A DNA stretch of 64,000 nt from Undaria pinnatifida (taxonomy: Eukaryota > Sar > Phaeophyceae > Laminariales > Alariaceae). Made by a program: the position numbers and the translations under genes. Below, one piece after another: positions 20,032 to 31,690 of the stretch. A model generated the notes under the pieces. It was given only the letters and a program-made list of their open reading frames with translations. It made no database searches and was not told where the DNA came from. The DNA lies in contig JABAKD010000029.1 in NCBI GenBank assembly GCA_012845835.1, forward strand, positions 3,002,970 to 3,066,969, written 5' to 3'. The first letter of the stretch is position 1; each line of letters begins with the position of its first letter.

Positions 20032-20230
20032 TAGCTCAAAATTTCCCACCTAAAGTATAAATACCAACACTTACCATTATAGTGGACAAAAAATAGGACA
20101 CCTCCCAATAAAAAATCACCCATGTAGTATACTACGAGTACCAACAACGCAGCTTGCAAAGATGACTATTGACTTAAAATTCGTCGAACTCACGGCTGAC
20201 GTCCTTGAAAATTAGTTATAGAATAGATAA

Positions 20231-21105
20231 CGTAGAAAGGAACATATTACGTGTCTGGTACGCAAAAAGTTCTGTAGGCTCGCCAGCAGGGGTTGTGTGG
20301 CGAAGCAAGGCAAGCTACACAGCGCTACGAAAAAGAAGCAACAAAAAGACGCCTCCGATCTAAGCGAAACAAATGAAGACAGCCATGTACCTGGTATAAT
20401 GGATGAGTTTCGACGAAATCTTCGATCTCACAGCTAGCAGCTGAATGAAGGAGAAGTGTATACTTTATTTTTCTAGTATTGCACGTATTAGACTAGACTA
20501 TAGGAAGTGAATACATACATACGTGAGCTCGCCGGAAGAAATACAAAAAACGAAGCAAGGAAATATTACGCACCTGGTGCGCAAAAATTTACCTAGAAGA
20601 CTCGCCAGCAGCGGGTGTGTGGCGAGGCAAGGCAAGCTTCACAGCGCTAGGAAAAAGAAGCAACAAAAAGACGCCTCCGATCTAAGCGAAAAAAATCAAG
20701 TAAGCCAGCCATGTACCTGGTGAAGTGTTATATGAGTTTCGACGAAATCTGAAACAAGGGTATTATATTTTTATTGTATTATACGCATGATAGTAAGTGC
20801 ATACGTACGTGAGCTCGCCGGAAGAAATACAAAACGAAGCAAGGAAATATTCCGTACCTGGTGCCCAAAAATTTACCTAGACTCGCCAGCAGGGGGTGTG
20901 TGGCGAGGCAAGGCAAGCCACACAGCGCTAGGAAAAAGAAACAACAAAACACGCGTCCGATCTAGGCGAAAAAAAGGAAGTAAGACAGCCATGTACGTGG
21001 GAAAATACTAGATGAGTTTCGACGGAATCTGAAATCGTCGATCTCACAGCTGGAGTGTAATTTCATTTTTCTCCATATCACACGCAGTAAGTGAATACAT
21101 ACGTG
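20231..21105 (+). repeat. Tandem array of three 280-320-bp units
   Basis: Units begin near 20231, 20550 and 20835. Each carries attacg-cctgg, tcgccagcag-gggtgtgtggcg, cacagcgct, cctccgatct and agccatgta words and ends in the shared atgagtttcgacg-aatc module. No ORF is conserved. The last unit ends in the full cgatctcacagctggagtg form of the module also found at the end of repeat C. Confidence 0.85.
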
Positions 21106-21189
21106 AGCTCCCCAGGAAGGGAGAGGGTGCGTGGGTGGGAACACTCAACCAGCCATTCTAAAAAATCTATCAATAGTACGACGCATGCC

Positions 21190-21950
21190 TAACTAAGAAA
21201 AACCCAAATTAGTTAGAAAACAAAATGTAATAAAATAAACGAAACGAAAAGAGGACAGGCAAAAAAGGAAAAGGGAAGGAAATAACACCATCATACTAGG
21301 TAAATTTTAGCAGATAGATCCTAGGAGCCCGCAAATACGGCGTTGGACACATGCATGGAGGGTATCAAGTGCACAAAGAAAGGGTACTGGGGGGAAAGAA
21401 ATATAACCAAGCAGTCTAGGCGGCCTTTACGCTAGCTTCTTACGGCCATGGTCAGACAAAAAAACGTCAGGACGATGATGGCCAGACCCATGATACTTCA
21501 TTCTCTTGGGCAAGATGCCTCTTCTACCGCTGTCGCGACGCCCCCCCCCCCCCGCCCCCCCCGCTCCCCGCTCCCCTCCTCCCCGAGATCCTACCCTCTT
21601 CCGCCTCCCCGCCGCGTACAGATGTCGACGGTAGGTGGCGCTGCCCCGGCCTTCGCGTGTCGCGCTGCAGCTCTACAGGTCTCCGCGTCATGCTATTTCC
21701 GCATTCCGCCTCCTCCTCGACTCGTCGAAACCATCTGCCGGGGCATTCTGTGCAACCTTTCGCCATCCTTCGAACTTCATGCCAAATTCCGTCACCTCTA
21801 CCTCCAGGCGCACGATGCAACCCTTGTCTTGCTCCCCTGTGTAGCTCTTACCCCCAACCAGCTCCCCAAATGTCAGCCTCCGTGGCAGACACGTCTTCTC
21901 CATACGTGCCACAAATCCTCCCGAGGTTCGCACACAATTCTCCCACTTAC
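21190..21950 (-). mobile_element. LINE family 1 copy h, C-terminus and 3' UTR
   Basis: On the minus strand the C-terminal ORF2 sequence is visible (GGFVARMEKTCLPRRLTFG, ELVGGKSYTGEQDKG, FGMKFEGWRKVAQNAP). A G-rich tract (21541-21580 on the plus strand as C), the gctagcgtaaaggccgcc start of the 3' UTR and a decayed polypyrimidine end follow. The copy is 5'-truncated and frameshifted. Confidence 0.8.
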
Positions 21951-22013
21951 TTGTTGAAGGCAGACACTTTCATTATGTATACCGCCAGTTTCTCGTGTTA
22001 ATAATATCAAATA

Positions 22014-22145
22014 GTCGCCGACCTATATCCTTAATGAGGACACACAACCCGTAATACGCGCGATCAGAGTATCACACACAGCTTGCAAAGATGAGTTTCG
22101 AAAAAATATTCGATCTCACCGCTGGAGCCTATTTTCATTTTAATA
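22014..22145 (+). repeat. Repeat C, partial copy 5
   Basis: Contains gccgacctatatccttaatg through the terminal module and T-rich end. It forms an inverted pair with copy 6, about 120 bp downstream. Confidence 0.75.
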
Positions 22146-22261
22146 ATATTACAAGAGCGAGAATGGATGAGTGCAGTAGGGTTGGTGATACCTGGTACGT
22201 ATGATGGATGCAACCACAGCGACGCTACTATCGCTTAGCAGCTAGAGGCTTTTGTTATTAT

Positions 22262-22460
22262 TAGTAGAAAAATAAAAATACGTTCCATCCAGCTGTGAGG
22301 TCGAAGATTTTGTCGAAGATTTTATCGCAACTCATCTTTCTTTGCAAGCTGTGTGTGATACTCCGGTCGCGCGTATCACGGGTTGTGTGTCCTCATTAAG
22401 GATACAGGTCGGCTATTCCCCTTGCAACACTCTACAGCAGTGTAGCTATCAGGTTATTAT
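22262..22460 (-). repeat. Repeat C, partial copy 6 (inverted)
   Basis: Reverse-complement match to the last 200 bp of repeat C, with a small duplication inside the module (gaagattttgtcgaagatttta). Confidence 0.75.
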
Positions 22461-24139
22461 TAGTCTACGAAGGCATTTAATGTTTTCCTTGAATACGATC
22501 TTATTTTTTTCTTTTTGCCCCCTTGCCGGTTTTTTTTTTTTTTTTTTTTTTTTGTTTATTGTTTCGAAGAAAGGTAAAAGCAATGATGACGAACTATTTT
22601 TACCAAATCAGAAAAAAACTGCTGACGACGTACGCATGTATCTACTTTTTGTACTACCGAAAATTAAAAGGAAACCGAGGCGGGGGGAAACGAACAGCGT
22701 GGGTAAGCTGTGATTCTTACGAAACTCAGTTCCCGACCGAATTCCCGATTGTGTTCCCGATCGAGTGCCCGACGATAATCTCGATACGTTCCCGACATTT
22801 TCCCAACCCGTTCCCGTCCCGTCCCGTCCCATGTAGAAGTGGTTTACTTCCATCCCATCCCGCGAACCCAATGTGTTCCCATCTTCTTCCTGTCCCATAA
22901 ACAGACGGGAATCTTTTCCCATACCGTCCCTCGGGAAGACCTAAAACAAATCCCACTTGCTGTGGGCGAGACGGTCCAATCCCGCGCCGTGCGGTGAACC
23001 CCTATATCCTTCCGCACAAAGGGTTTCCAAGAGCTCCATATACGCAGTTGTAATACTTTGACTGGCATGTTTTATTTCGGCCTCGTACAGCTCGCAAAAC
23101 AAAACTAATATTACGGCTGTTTTCTTCTTGTTAATGTGGCCAATCACTATTGTATAATACAGAAAACACGCCTGTCTGTCCGTGTGTGCCACCCTGGTCT
23201 CGCGACTGTGATGGTACTCCGAGTGGGGGATGCGTGACCACTCAGACCGTTTCGGCCCTGTCTTACCATATGGATGGGGTGGATGGATGGCTCAACCAGC
23301 AGAACACCAGGTCTTGTTCCGCATCGAGCCGTGGCCGTGGCGTGCTGAACATTCATCACAGCGATCAAGCCAGAAGGCTGCGGAAGTACATTCTTGAAAG
23401 TTGACTCTGGCCGCTCACTATTAGCCAATCAAATCCCTGCCAGACGCAGTTAGTTGGCCTTTTCTAAAGGTTTTGTGTTGAACAGCAGTATTCCAGCCAT
23501 AGAGCCATCCAGGTTCGACCGCAGGCGGAAAAGAAAGGGTCCCATCCCCAGTTCAGAAATCCATTCGTATATCTGCAACTCCGATCAATCGGGGACGAAA
23601 CGAATCTTTGTTCCCCCGCATTGACACCCCCCCTCGCATGGTGTAGAAACCCCGACCCCATCGGTCTGGCTCCTGGAGTCAACGGCGCCAGGGAAGAGCA
23701 GGGCCCCACCCCCGGATCAAGAAGCCTTCCGTACATCTACAACTCCCAACAAACCGGGGTCGAAAGCAGCGCTCCTCCAGGTGGCATTCAACGTTTTGGG
23801 GCGAAACGTGGTGAGGGTTTCAGATGCCTGTGACAACCCTGATCAAATAAGTTGTTCTTAGTGCATAGTAGGACGTAACTCACTCTTCATGCGACGCGCC
23901 GAATAACTCAAGGCGCTTGGTGCATGCGATGTGGTGGGGGAACAACGGTGGAAGATAGGGTCGCGACGGCAACGGAGGTGGCCGTCGACGAGGCGATGGA
24001 GCTAAATGGTGTTCCCTCCACAACACCACTAGACACACAGAGCAAGATGATTTAAAAAAGGACGACAGAAACACAGGCGGCGCTAACCTCGTCAGCTTTT
24101 ATTTACCGCCCTCGTCAGTCGGGGTCAGGTAACCCCACA
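22461..24139. other. Unassigned spacer with low-complexity blocks
   Basis: No gene recognised. It holds a poly(T) run (22532-22552), a ttcccgacc-type simple-sequence region (22725-22960), and two diverged direct units at about 23548-23600 and 23706-23770 (catctgcaactcc / catctacaactcc). Confidence 0.45.
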
Positions 24140-24429
24140 GCGACAAATCAAGGAAGGCAACGGGAGGCTACATGGGAGAAAACTCACTCACATGGCAAGC
24201 GTGGCCGCCGAGCATGCACCTCAAGAGAAACCGACCTAGGCACTCGAAACGTAACTCTGCGGATCGAAAACGGATGAAATTTCGGAGCAATGCGCCCTCG
24301 GGGGGAGGGGAAACGGCGCTCCTGATAGCCATAGCAGAGCGGCATAAGGTAAACGGCGGTTTCGGCAGCAACGAAAGTTATATGAGGCTTCTACGGTAAA
24401 CATCGAAGCGCCTGAGCACTAATTCGACG

Positions 24430-24905
24430 GCCACCCCGAGTTACGGGAACGCTAATCGAACTACGTACGGTACGGGTGGAGTAACCGGGCGAGATAATCA
24501 TCGACGGCACTCACGAGCTAAACTGAGGCTCTACAGGTACCGTCAGCGGCTACATTGTGGACCAGACGGGGGTTCGGCAGCAAGCAAGGGTCCAGGTTGT
24601 GGTAGTGCCCGTCATTGGGCGCAATATCGTCACGGCTCCTTGAGCCACAGAGCAGGGAGCAACAATCAGTTTCGCTCTGGAGGAGTTAAAACGATTTAAC
24701 CATCCCGCTACATCCACTAGGGCGGCACCGCGACCTCTACACTGGAAACATCGAGCTAGGGGAGGTAGACCTGGCACTGCACGCCAAACGAACGTGGACC
24801 TATAACACCGTTGCATGGGTCAGGTCAACGATCGGCTTCTGGAGCTTATCAACAAAACTGACGCCAGCGGCGTGCTCTTTAGCAGGGAGCATCGAGCGCG
24901 CTGCA
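24430..24905 (+). pseudogene. Copia protease end and gag-pre-integrase domain relic
   Basis: Readable words are EIIIDGTHELN, GTVSGYIVDQTGVRQQARVQ, VVVVPVIGRNIVTAP and ATISFALEELKRF (beta strands after the retropepsin active site). Then comes HRCMGQVNDRLLELINKTDA, SGVLFS, corresponding to the W-H-x-R-L-G-H...LLxK pattern of the gag-pre-integrase zinc region. The normal LGH has become MGQ, and stops interrupt the frame. The assignment rests on my recognition of the pattern. Confidence 0.65.
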
Positions 24906-25469
24906 GGGAGCATCGAGCGCGCTTGCTGAAAAAGGATTACCCACAGCGCACCGGTGGACGGCGTTGTCGGACTACTCCTCGATGGGTGGCAGCGACGAGC
25001 AGCAGCCGGGGGCATACTTTGCAAGCGAGAAAAAAATGAGGGATGGCGATCAACTCAGGGGGAGCGGCAGCTCGGCGCCCTGCGAGAGTCAACTGAGTGG
25101 GCACGACTGCGAGAGGACATTCGATTATGTTTGCACGGTCCGGAGCATCCACTTGGTGCTCGCTATAGGAGGAGGGCACGACGGTCCTTTTCACTCTTCA
25201 TATGGGTGACGTGCACCTGGTAGGCGGCCACAATTCTTCAATCGAGAATCCCAAGGGAAAACGCATGGGCCGGCTCAGGATGTCAGGCATGGGCGACGTG
25301 TCTCGATTGTCGGGATGTGAGTCACCGGTAACGCTCAAGCGGGATGGCCCGTCCCCATCCAGAAGGACTTCCCCCAAGGGGTATCTACTAACGTACGGCA
25401 TGCAAGACTGCATTGCGTTGGGGATGCCAGGGTACGGCAAGCAGCTGTCCCTGATGGAGCCGGGGAGAT

Positions 25470-25770
25470 CGTTCTGGAAGAGTAGGCGAAGCGTCGATTT
25501 CAAGCCATTGTCGACACCGCCATGTACCTCAGTCAGGTGGCACTCTACGAAATCTCGCTGGCGGTAAACCAATTGGTCAGGGGAATGTTCAACCCACGAA
25601 AGGTGCACACGGACGCGGCCAAGGAAAAGTTTTGGTGCCTAGCTTGGACGGTAGGTTTCAGCATCACCTGACAAGCAAGGACGTGTTCAGGTTAACCCCG
25701 TAGTTGGACGACAATCGGGCTACCAACCCGGACAGAGGGAAGTCAACTTCGTCGGAATCGCTTAATTACT
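25470..25770 (+). pseudogene. Copia RT end and RNase H start relic
   Basis: Readable words are FQAIVDTAMYLSQVALYEIS, LAVNQLVRGMFNPRKVHTDA and AWTVGFSIT, matching the conserved segment after the Copia polymerase (YRxxVGxLMYLxxxTRPDI, FMxxPxxxHWxAAKR). After a frameshift come SKDVFRLTP and NPDREKSTSS, matching the RNase H start (DAxWGxxxDxxKSTSGY). The relic is broken by several frameshifts. Confidence 0.7.
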
Positions 25771-25790
25771 GCTGTTCACAGGACTGCCGG

Positions 25791-27150
25791 TACATTCGAA
25801 GTCACTGCAGCAGCAACGGGTGTGCCTTTCGGGGTCGGTCCGTCGCAACACAGAATTGACGGAATTCAATTGTTGAAATTCCTGGGTTTCCCGCATCATC
25901 ATCGATCGTTAAGAACTACAGAAATTAAAACAAAAAACGTTGCTTCTGGAGTTAGTTGTCGAACACCTTCATTGGTTAAGGCCGTGCCGGAACATCGTCT
26001 CTGAGGTCGCTTTACTATTTCTCTGGTTAGGCGTAAGCGTAGCATCGTTTCTGGGGGCGTCAAAACATCATCGTCGTTTGGACAGGGCGATGATTAATTC
26101 TGGGGCTCGCTACACCATCATCTATCTGGATCGCCAGAAGGGCTTCTATATTGTCTGGGGTCGCACCAGCTTTACGGCAGCATTTGGTTGGTTCGTAGCA
26201 CGGAGCACCACACATCGTCTTTGCTTGAGAGAACGGCAGCAATGCTGTTCGGCCGCTAGTATATTTGTGCAAGGTTGCTTTTGGTAGTACGTAGCAACAC
26301 ACGTCTTCTTCCTTGTTCGTATAGTCTGGACTAGTAGGGCAACCTAAACCAGGTTCGGGCGCTAAACTATGAGTGCAAGCTGTTGGTGTGATAGCATCAC
26401 TCGCACGTCTTCGTTGTGCGGAGCAGACAAAGACGTGGTTGGCCGGTACAGTAAGTATGTGATAGTTTTTCGTGATCAGCATACTGATCACTGAAGTACC
26501 GTTGCCGTTGTGAACTTCGTCTGTTTCGCACGGATATAAGCAATGCGGCAGCAGCGCACAAGAAGCACATGTGTGGTCAGCGGACAAGTTTGTTACTTAG
26601 GCACTAATGGCCTGTAACCATTGCTTGACAAGTATTTTCTTGAGATATAATTAGTACCATCAAGCGCTGGTGATCGTTGGCCATGACCAACACTTTGGCC
26701 AAGTTTCTATCGCTTCCACCGAACTTTAGATATCGTTGACCATCACCAGTTTTTTTGTACCTGGCACTTCCGCGGAGAGAGAGCGGTACGTGTAGAGTGA
26801 GTGGTCGTCACGCAGTCAGCGTTCTTCACTAATAGTCACGACTAGCAGTATCAGCGACGACGAACAACAGAGATGCTGACTTCAGGACATTCAGTGGGTG
26901 TATATCAGAAGGGTTATATGCTGTGGATAAACCTATGTATCACAGTTTCCGTTGAAACTCGCAAGACTCTGGACTTCGGTGGGTGATATTAGATTTCTTC
27001 GAGATTAGCGTCGATTTAGATTGCTGTACAATAAGCTGAGGACCCAGTAATTTTGATGATAATGACAGAACAGGGGCTTTAGAGGTTGTGGAATTCCAGT
27101 GGGAGACAATCCAAACGCTGTCACTCCTCACCGCTCTCACAACACCAAGA
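25791..27150. other. Unassigned spacer before the Copia LTR
   Basis: No gene recognised. The interval 25,920-26,290 has loosely repeated words (gcttctggagttag, cgtctctgaggtcgc, cgtttctgggggcg, attgtctggggtcgc), which suggests an old short-period repeat. Confidence 0.4.
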
Positions 27151-27154
27151 GATA

Positions 27155-27642
27155 TGTTACGAATCGGAGCCTGATTGGCGGAGTCAGTCTGGGATCAGGG
27201 TGGACATGCGAGTATATTCATGGCGAAGAAGACGAAGGTATCTAGCCTACTAGCATCGCAAGGTCCACACACAGGCTGAATAGGTAGCCCGCATCAGGTA
27301 TTCATAATGACTGACCTCCGTAGGTCCGATACGACCGAGTTCAGAAGGCGCTTGGGCGTTCCTCGGAGAAAGAGGGAGCAAGTCCCTTGTGCCAGTGCTC
27401 AAGATGGGAAGTCTCCCGAGAAGGTAGCGTGGAAATAGTAGCTTGATTGCTGATCCGAAGGTTTATGAACGTGAACCCAAGGACTTGAGGAATTGTAGAA
27501 TTAGAATTGGAATTCTAAAGTATTGTTGTGGCAGGGTGGGGCAGCCACACCCGACTAAGGGAGGGGACATAAATAGCGCGTCCCCTACTATAACAAAAAC
27601 GCCTGTCATAGTAACTCTTGAAACTGTCACTGAACCGTAACA
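27155..27642 (-). repeat. Downstream (3') LTR of the Copia element
   Basis: 488 bp, apparently identical to 34842-35329, with TGTTAC/GTAACA termini. Confidence 0.92.
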
Positions 27643-28599
27643 TCCCCCCATTAGTACATACTGTACTATATGTACTAATTAACGGTAGCAGGGATAGTGA
27701 CAACCGCGAGGTGACACACTCCCTTTGGCGAAAACTACCGGTGATATCTTTGAGTAGGTCGAACGGCCAACCGAAAATTACAAGAGGCAATAAGTGGCAA
27801 AACTCAAATAAAATCCACAGCTCTTCATAATTCTCACTGCGCGTTGGCTCGCGGCCCGACATCGACTTGAGCGAAGGTAAACCCGGCTTCCGGGACAAAC
27901 CCTTCGCTCCCCATCCCGAGAGCCCTAGAATTTAGACAACAACCGAAAACACCAAGTGACACTCGGACGTAAAATACTCTAAAAAAAAACCGTCCCTCGC
28001 TTGGTGTTCCCACTGTAGTTGCTGCCCGGCTCTCAACACCTACAGCGCGGGAAAAACCTGGCCATCCAGGAAAAAACCCATTGCGCAACGCCCTACAACA
28101 CCAAGCTCACACAAACGCCATGGCACACCGCACGGACCCACTAGGGTGCTACCGGGCGCAGGGCCACCCTTCGACTACCAATCAGACCAGAACATCTAAT
28201 CAGCCCGTCTCCAAACATTCAAACTTTAACTGGCTGTAAACTGGGGGCACGCTCGAAAATCGACAACACCATAACTTCCCCCCTAGCATAATGCGATGAC
28301 AAGAGCAATATGCTATAGCAATACTGTGACTGTATAGCCAAGGGTACAGAGCCGCAAAACTTTTTACAGAAATAATGACCTCGAGGATAGGCTAACAAAC
28401 CGAAACCACAGGGGCCATAAGAGGGAAATCCTCGATAAAAACCCTCCCCCCTGCCTTTTCACTGCGTATTTGATCGCCTGACCACCATTCAATGGCTCAA
28501 AGTCCGTATGTGAACGAATTTGACGTGCATGAAAGCAGCACGAAACTCCACGGAACTGACTCGTCTACTCCTCTTTGAGTCTGCCCACGTACAATACAA

Positions 28600-28912
28600 T
28601 TTTCCATCAAAATGCAACGTCGGTAACTCCGCAACATATCGCAAAAGGAACAAAAGCACGACGGGCAAAGAATTATTAATCTTCGGCAAAAGCGGAACTC
28701 CGATGCGAGGCATCAAAGCACAAAAATAAGAAGAATCTGACACAATAAACCTCAAACAAAGTAAACGGCATACAATATAATCCACGAAAACGCAATGTCG
28801 GTAGCTCAACAACATACCGCAAAAAGAAGAAAAGCATGACGGGCAAAGAGATCCTAAACCTTTGGCAAAAGCAGAACTCCGATGCCAGGTATCAAAGCAC
28901 AAAAAGGTAGAA
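28600..28912. repeat. 180-bp tandem duplication in the Copia interior
   Basis: Units at 28607-28727 and 28788-28907 share the phrases atgcaacgtcggta / acgcaatgtcggta, gacgggcaaagaa / gacgggcaaagag, and ggcaaaagc-gaactccgatgc. A similar diverged pair occurs at 29260-29400 (acggccaacaacaaccaacac / gcggccaacagtaaccaacac). Confidence 0.7.
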
Positions 28913-30119
28913 TGTGACATAAACCGCAAACAAAATAACCGGCTGAAGGTCGAGGATAAGCATGAACCCCTCACCACACAACCACTGAATAGTCTATTTA
29001 AATTCAACTCATACCCAAATAGTAAACACGACCCCGTCGCTTCTCAAGAGACTGTACCAACAGCCTATCCGACTCTTAAAGCAGTGCCGATCCTAGAAAC
29101 AGGGCATACCCCCCATGAGCTGTGAAATAAAATCAACGCAGATGCCCAGGGGAAACCCATACAACGGGCAAGAGCCCGATAAAATCCCATTGGTAACTCC
29201 GAAACGACGCCATTACAATCGCAGGAAGATTGTAGCAGCACAGTTGAGCCTCCAAAGTAAGTCAAACAAGGCAAAAAGCAAAACGAAGCAACACGGCCAA
29301 CAACAACCAACACAAAAATAAAACATAGCAGCCAACACGGCTGTCGAACATAAAAAAAAAAGCGAAACGAAATAACACGCGGCCAACAGTAACCAACACC
29401 AGAAAAAGGAAGAATTTAGACTGGCAAACCAAGACCGGCAAGTGGCCTGAAATCGAAGGACTACAACGGCACGTAGTATGCAGCCTCCTGACGAACAACC
29501 ACCTGTTCGCCTGTCAAAATCAAGCCCTATCCAACCACTGATTACAAACTCGTCACTGTTCAAGAGACTTCATACCAATAGTAGCTCGCACCCTTCATAA
29601 AGTAGTGCCAATAAAAAAAAATAAAAAAAAGGAATTCAACTCCAACACTCGCACCCAACCCAAGTACAACAGCGTTCACAACGTCGTCGCACTATTGTAA
29701 AATAACACACATCTTGCTGCCCCATACTGTTTTACACCCGGCCGACCGGTGCCCGGGTGATTCCCGTCTTAGCCCACAACAAAACGGCATTCCCCCCGAC
29801 CCCACTTCATCCAAAACGAAAAGCTAGGCCCAACGGACAGCTAACGACAGTCCCGCAGGAGGAAACCTGGCCACCGGGTCAAAACCTCCTGTATGTCTCA
29901 TATAATCCAAACCATTGTGATTGCAACAATGGCCGCATTCAAACGATTATCATGGCCAGCACCTAAAATGCCAAGTAGCGCCCTACTCACCCATGCCCCT
30001 CAAAGTAGCGTGGGGTGGCGGCCTGACAAATTATTCCTCGCAACTCAAAACATGGTACGAATAATGCTCACACCCTTTACTCATCACCCAACGGTAGGTT
30101 CAACAAAAACTTACGGTGA

Positions 30120-30345
30120 GATTAAAAGGGGTCGCAGCGAGGGATTTCGTCAAAATATCCGCGTGCTACTCTTCCGAAGTTACAAATTGAATATCAATTT
30201 TCTTCGCACGAAGTAGCTCTCGGACGAAATGGAACCGCACATCTATGTGTTTGCTCCGGCCGCTTGACCAATTACTATGACCAAACACGTGAACATACGT
30301 CTCGCACACCAGAGTAATTTTCTAGATACAGATACCCACACACAT
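30120..30345 (-). pseudogene. Copia RNase H C-terminus (broken)
   Basis: The minus strand reads YLYLENYSGVRDVCSRVW, a frameshift, HSNWSSGRSKHIDVRFHFVR, ELLRAKKIDIQFVTSEE, a stop, and HADILTKSLAATPFNL. This is the highly conserved end of Ty1/copia RNase H (DN..A..., SKHIDVRYHF.RE, ADILTK.L). One frameshift and one stop are present in this short stretch, so the polyprotein is not functional. It fixes both the superfamily and the strand of the element. Confidence 0.88.
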
Positions 30346-30477
30346 AACATTCACCCCGATATTGCAACAAAGCATCATAATTTTTTTTTTTGACGGAACT
30401 ACTCTACTCCAAATCGAACAGCTGCCACCAACTGGATGTACCATTCTTCCTCCAAAAACTTATCAACAGGACTCGTG

Positions 30478-30625
30478 GTCAAAGAGTAACTGAACAACTA
30501 ATACGAGAAGCAGAACAGGGTAAGAAACTCTACGCATTGTCCGTCGACCTCGTGGTCAAAGTGTAACTGAACAACTAATACGAGAAGCAGAACAGGGTAA
30601 GAAACTCTTCGCATTGTCGGTCGAC
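30478..30625. repeat. 72-bp tandem duplication
   Basis: Two near-identical units containing cgtggtcaaag-gtaactgaac and gaagcagaacagggtaagaa, ending gtcgac. Non-coding. Confidence 0.85.
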
Positions 30626-31429
30626 CCAGTTATGGTCGTTCTAGCGCAGTCGACAGCAGCGGTCTCTTTAGTCGTACACCTGCCCTTGCAGTCTGAGACC
30701 ACCGCCAAAGTCTTTCCAGATGGTGGAACCTATTGGGAACAGGGTCAAGGCTTGACGGCGAGAGAGAGGGGTACGAGGGTTGACTGAGACGGGAACTCAA
30801 TCGCTCGCAGATTGGGGGTTGTACATATGCCATGGTGCAATAAAGCCATCTAGCTGCAAGGGGGTGAAACATCTCATTCTCAAACAACCAGCTCGACTCT
30901 ACCCCATCATTCGACCTCCCCTTGTATTCCCACCTATCGACACCGGACGGGGATTTTGTTCGGCGACAACTAACAAGAGAGTCAAAATGCGAAGAGTTCA
31001 CCGCTTCTGTCGCGATGCCTGCTGCTCTCGGACTCGCGCACCAGCACCAGGCTTCCTTTCTCGAGAGCGACTCCGGCTGAGGGCCTTGAAACGGAAGCGT
31101 TGGCGCGGGCTCTCGCGGTTACCCTCAATTTGTGCTGCTTCTCGAGCGCGACACGGACTTCTCGGAGGTTGTGTTTGCGTCGCTCCACGAAGTTGTCTAC
31201 GCCACCGCTGTTCTGTCTCCGCTGACAAGGGTACCAAGGAATCTGACCCAAATTTGTGTCGTCCTGCTGTCGTCGCGCGAGGGTTGCGGGATTGGTCAGA
31301 ACTCGCACCGCCCGGTGGATGGCCGGTGTCTCCATGACTTGGTGAGCTTCCGACGAGCGAGGGACCTCCCCCCCTGCTGAAAGCACCTCCCCAAGATCGA
31401 CGCTGAGATCGCTACTGCTGGTGTGGGAA

Positions 31430-31690
31430 GGAGGCACGGGCAAGGGCTCGGAGCGAAGGGAAGGCATAACAGCGCACGGGCAAGGGTTCGGATCAGAGGA
31501 ACGGCGGAACAGCGCACGGGCAAGACTTCAGAGGGAGCGATCGGTGCACGGGCATGGCTTTGGGACGAAGGAGCATCGCGCGGGCAAAGCGTCGGGCCGA
31601 GGCAACAGCGCGCGGACGGGAGTTCGGAACGGGAGAGTGCGCACAAGCCAGGGTTCGACGCGAGGGAACTGCGCGTGGGGAAGGGCTGGT
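31430..31690 (+). repeat. Degenerate 33-36-bp minisatellite
   Basis: About seven units built around agcgcacgggcaagggttcg with heavy variation, inside the Copia interior. Apparent Arg/Gly-rich open frames across it reflect the repeat. Confidence 0.65.

Larger units (their letters stand above)
24140..25790 (+). mobile_element. Decayed Copia-type LTR retrotransposon relic (plus strand)
   Basis: Conceptual translation in shifting frames shows Ty1/copia pol pieces in order: the protease/gag-pre-integrase region (24430-24900), a decayed stretch, then the end of RT and the start of RNase H (25470-25770). LTRs are not identified. Stops and frameshifts are frequent and most of the integrase and RT is missing or unreadable. 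Confidence 0.7.

Noticed and set aside
20231-21105. CRISPR-like array
   Set aside because: Units are about 300 bp and diverged, with no short identical repeats separated by unique spacers, and the DNA is eukaryotic.
30982-31467. Integrase-like minus-strand frame in the Copia interior (LREVRVALEKQHKLRV...GSLVLV)
   Set aside because: Resembles an integrase tail only loosely, overlaps a compositionally biased minisatellite region, and lacks the catalytic core.
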